This document shows, one piece after another, positions 30,800 to 31,193 of a DNA stretch of 31,193 bases. The stretch covers positions 1-31,193 of the forward strand of contig JAWQRN010000338.1 in the NCBI GenBank assembly GCA_033557685.1, given 5' to 3'. Position numbers and translations under genes: made by a program. The notes below the pieces were generated by a model, which ran no database searches, was not told where the DNA came from, and saw only the letters and a list, made by a program, of their open reading frames with translations. Source of the DNA: Sperchopsis tessellata. Taxonomy: Eukaryota > Arthropoda > Insecta > Coleoptera > Hydrophilidae. The first letter of the stretch is position 1. Each line of letters opens with the position of its first letter.

Positions 30800-31193
30800 A
30801 TAAAAACCCACCTAGACGGTCTAAAGCAAAATGAATCAAATTTTTAAGAAGCACTACAACATATATTAGAACCTATCGAACATAGTGAAGACACTCTTAA
30901 ACAAATATAACAGAAAAAATACTACCAGAGAGTCACCAGAGTATTTTAGTCTAAGCTAATCATCAAGCACATACGTAAGGAGATGCCAGCACATAATACA
31001 CAAAAACTGAAAGAAACCATAGAGAACAACACGCGAGTATATAGATCTTAGTTGTTAATTGGCAAGGTTATGATCAATAGAATCAGGGTGCTAACGAAAC
31101 AAATAAATCGGAAATCTTAATATTTGATTTTAATCAAATATCAAGCAAACCGGCCAAGTCGATATATTGAATACAGAAATGAACTACGCACCG
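30800..31193 (+). pseudogene. Possible non-LTR retrotransposon fragment, cut by window end
   Basis: Plus-strand frames give IIKHIRKEMPAHNTQKLKET, IENNTRVYRS, then GKVMINRIR. This order resembles the linker between endonuclease and RT in RTE-like ORFs ('...I...GKVMINRIRD..G'). Stops interrupt it. The resemblance is weak and the call tentative. Confidence 0.25.

Overview
The window looks like an arthropod, most probably insect, nuclear genome. It is AT-rich. It holds spliced genes whose splice sites follow GT..AG, with introns from 56 bp to more than 9 kb, and many decayed transposable elements (jockey-like, RTE-like and Penelope-like retroelements, a Ty3/gypsy element, Tc1 and hAT elements). 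No species can be named from the sequence alone.

Two host genes are readable, arranged head to head around a short intergenic promoter (about 15718-15970). On the minus strand lies the 5' part of a CEP152/asterless homologue (centriole duplication scaffold). Five exons with consistent phases (15717-15601, 14814-14502, 5227-5139, 5082-4900, 4839-4647) give 298 codons, and the gene runs on beyond the low-coordinate end or into exons I could not find. On the plus strand lies the start of a CLASP homologue (CLIP-associating protein, chromosome bows/Orbit/MAST in flies). It has a likely non-coding first exon ending at 16091, a 4.9 kb intron, and a first coding exon (21030-21221) encoding the start of the N-terminal TOG domain. 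Its next intron fills the rest of the window. Both products act on centrosomes and microtubules.

Region by region: 1-534 is a 256-bp tandem repeat. 590-790 is the tail of a non-LTR retrotransposon. 1085-1725 is a MITE-like repeat. 3586-4460 is a minus-strand non-LTR RT remnant. 4647-5227 holds three asl exons. 5228-14501 is one asl intron filled with mobile DNA: a Penelope-like scrap, a jockey-like element, a Ty3/gypsy element nested in it, and an RTE-like element. 14502-15717 holds the first two asl exons. 15718-21221 holds the promoter and the CLASP start. 22623-23005 is a hAT-like MITE, 24093-25698 a complete but dead Tc1 element with TA duplications, 26900-27680 an unrecognised coding relic, and 28055-29400 a 1.35 kb non-autonomous hAT element with an exact 8-bp target duplication.

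The most unusual item is in the Ty3/gypsy element. Directly after the reverse transcriptase, where RNase H and integrase are expected, it carries a macrodomain of the OARD1/TARG1 (ADP-ribose hydrolase) type, with the positions of both known catalytic residues (Lys and Asp) retained. This copy is inactive: the protease aspartate, the RT YLDD motif and several reading-frame positions are broken.
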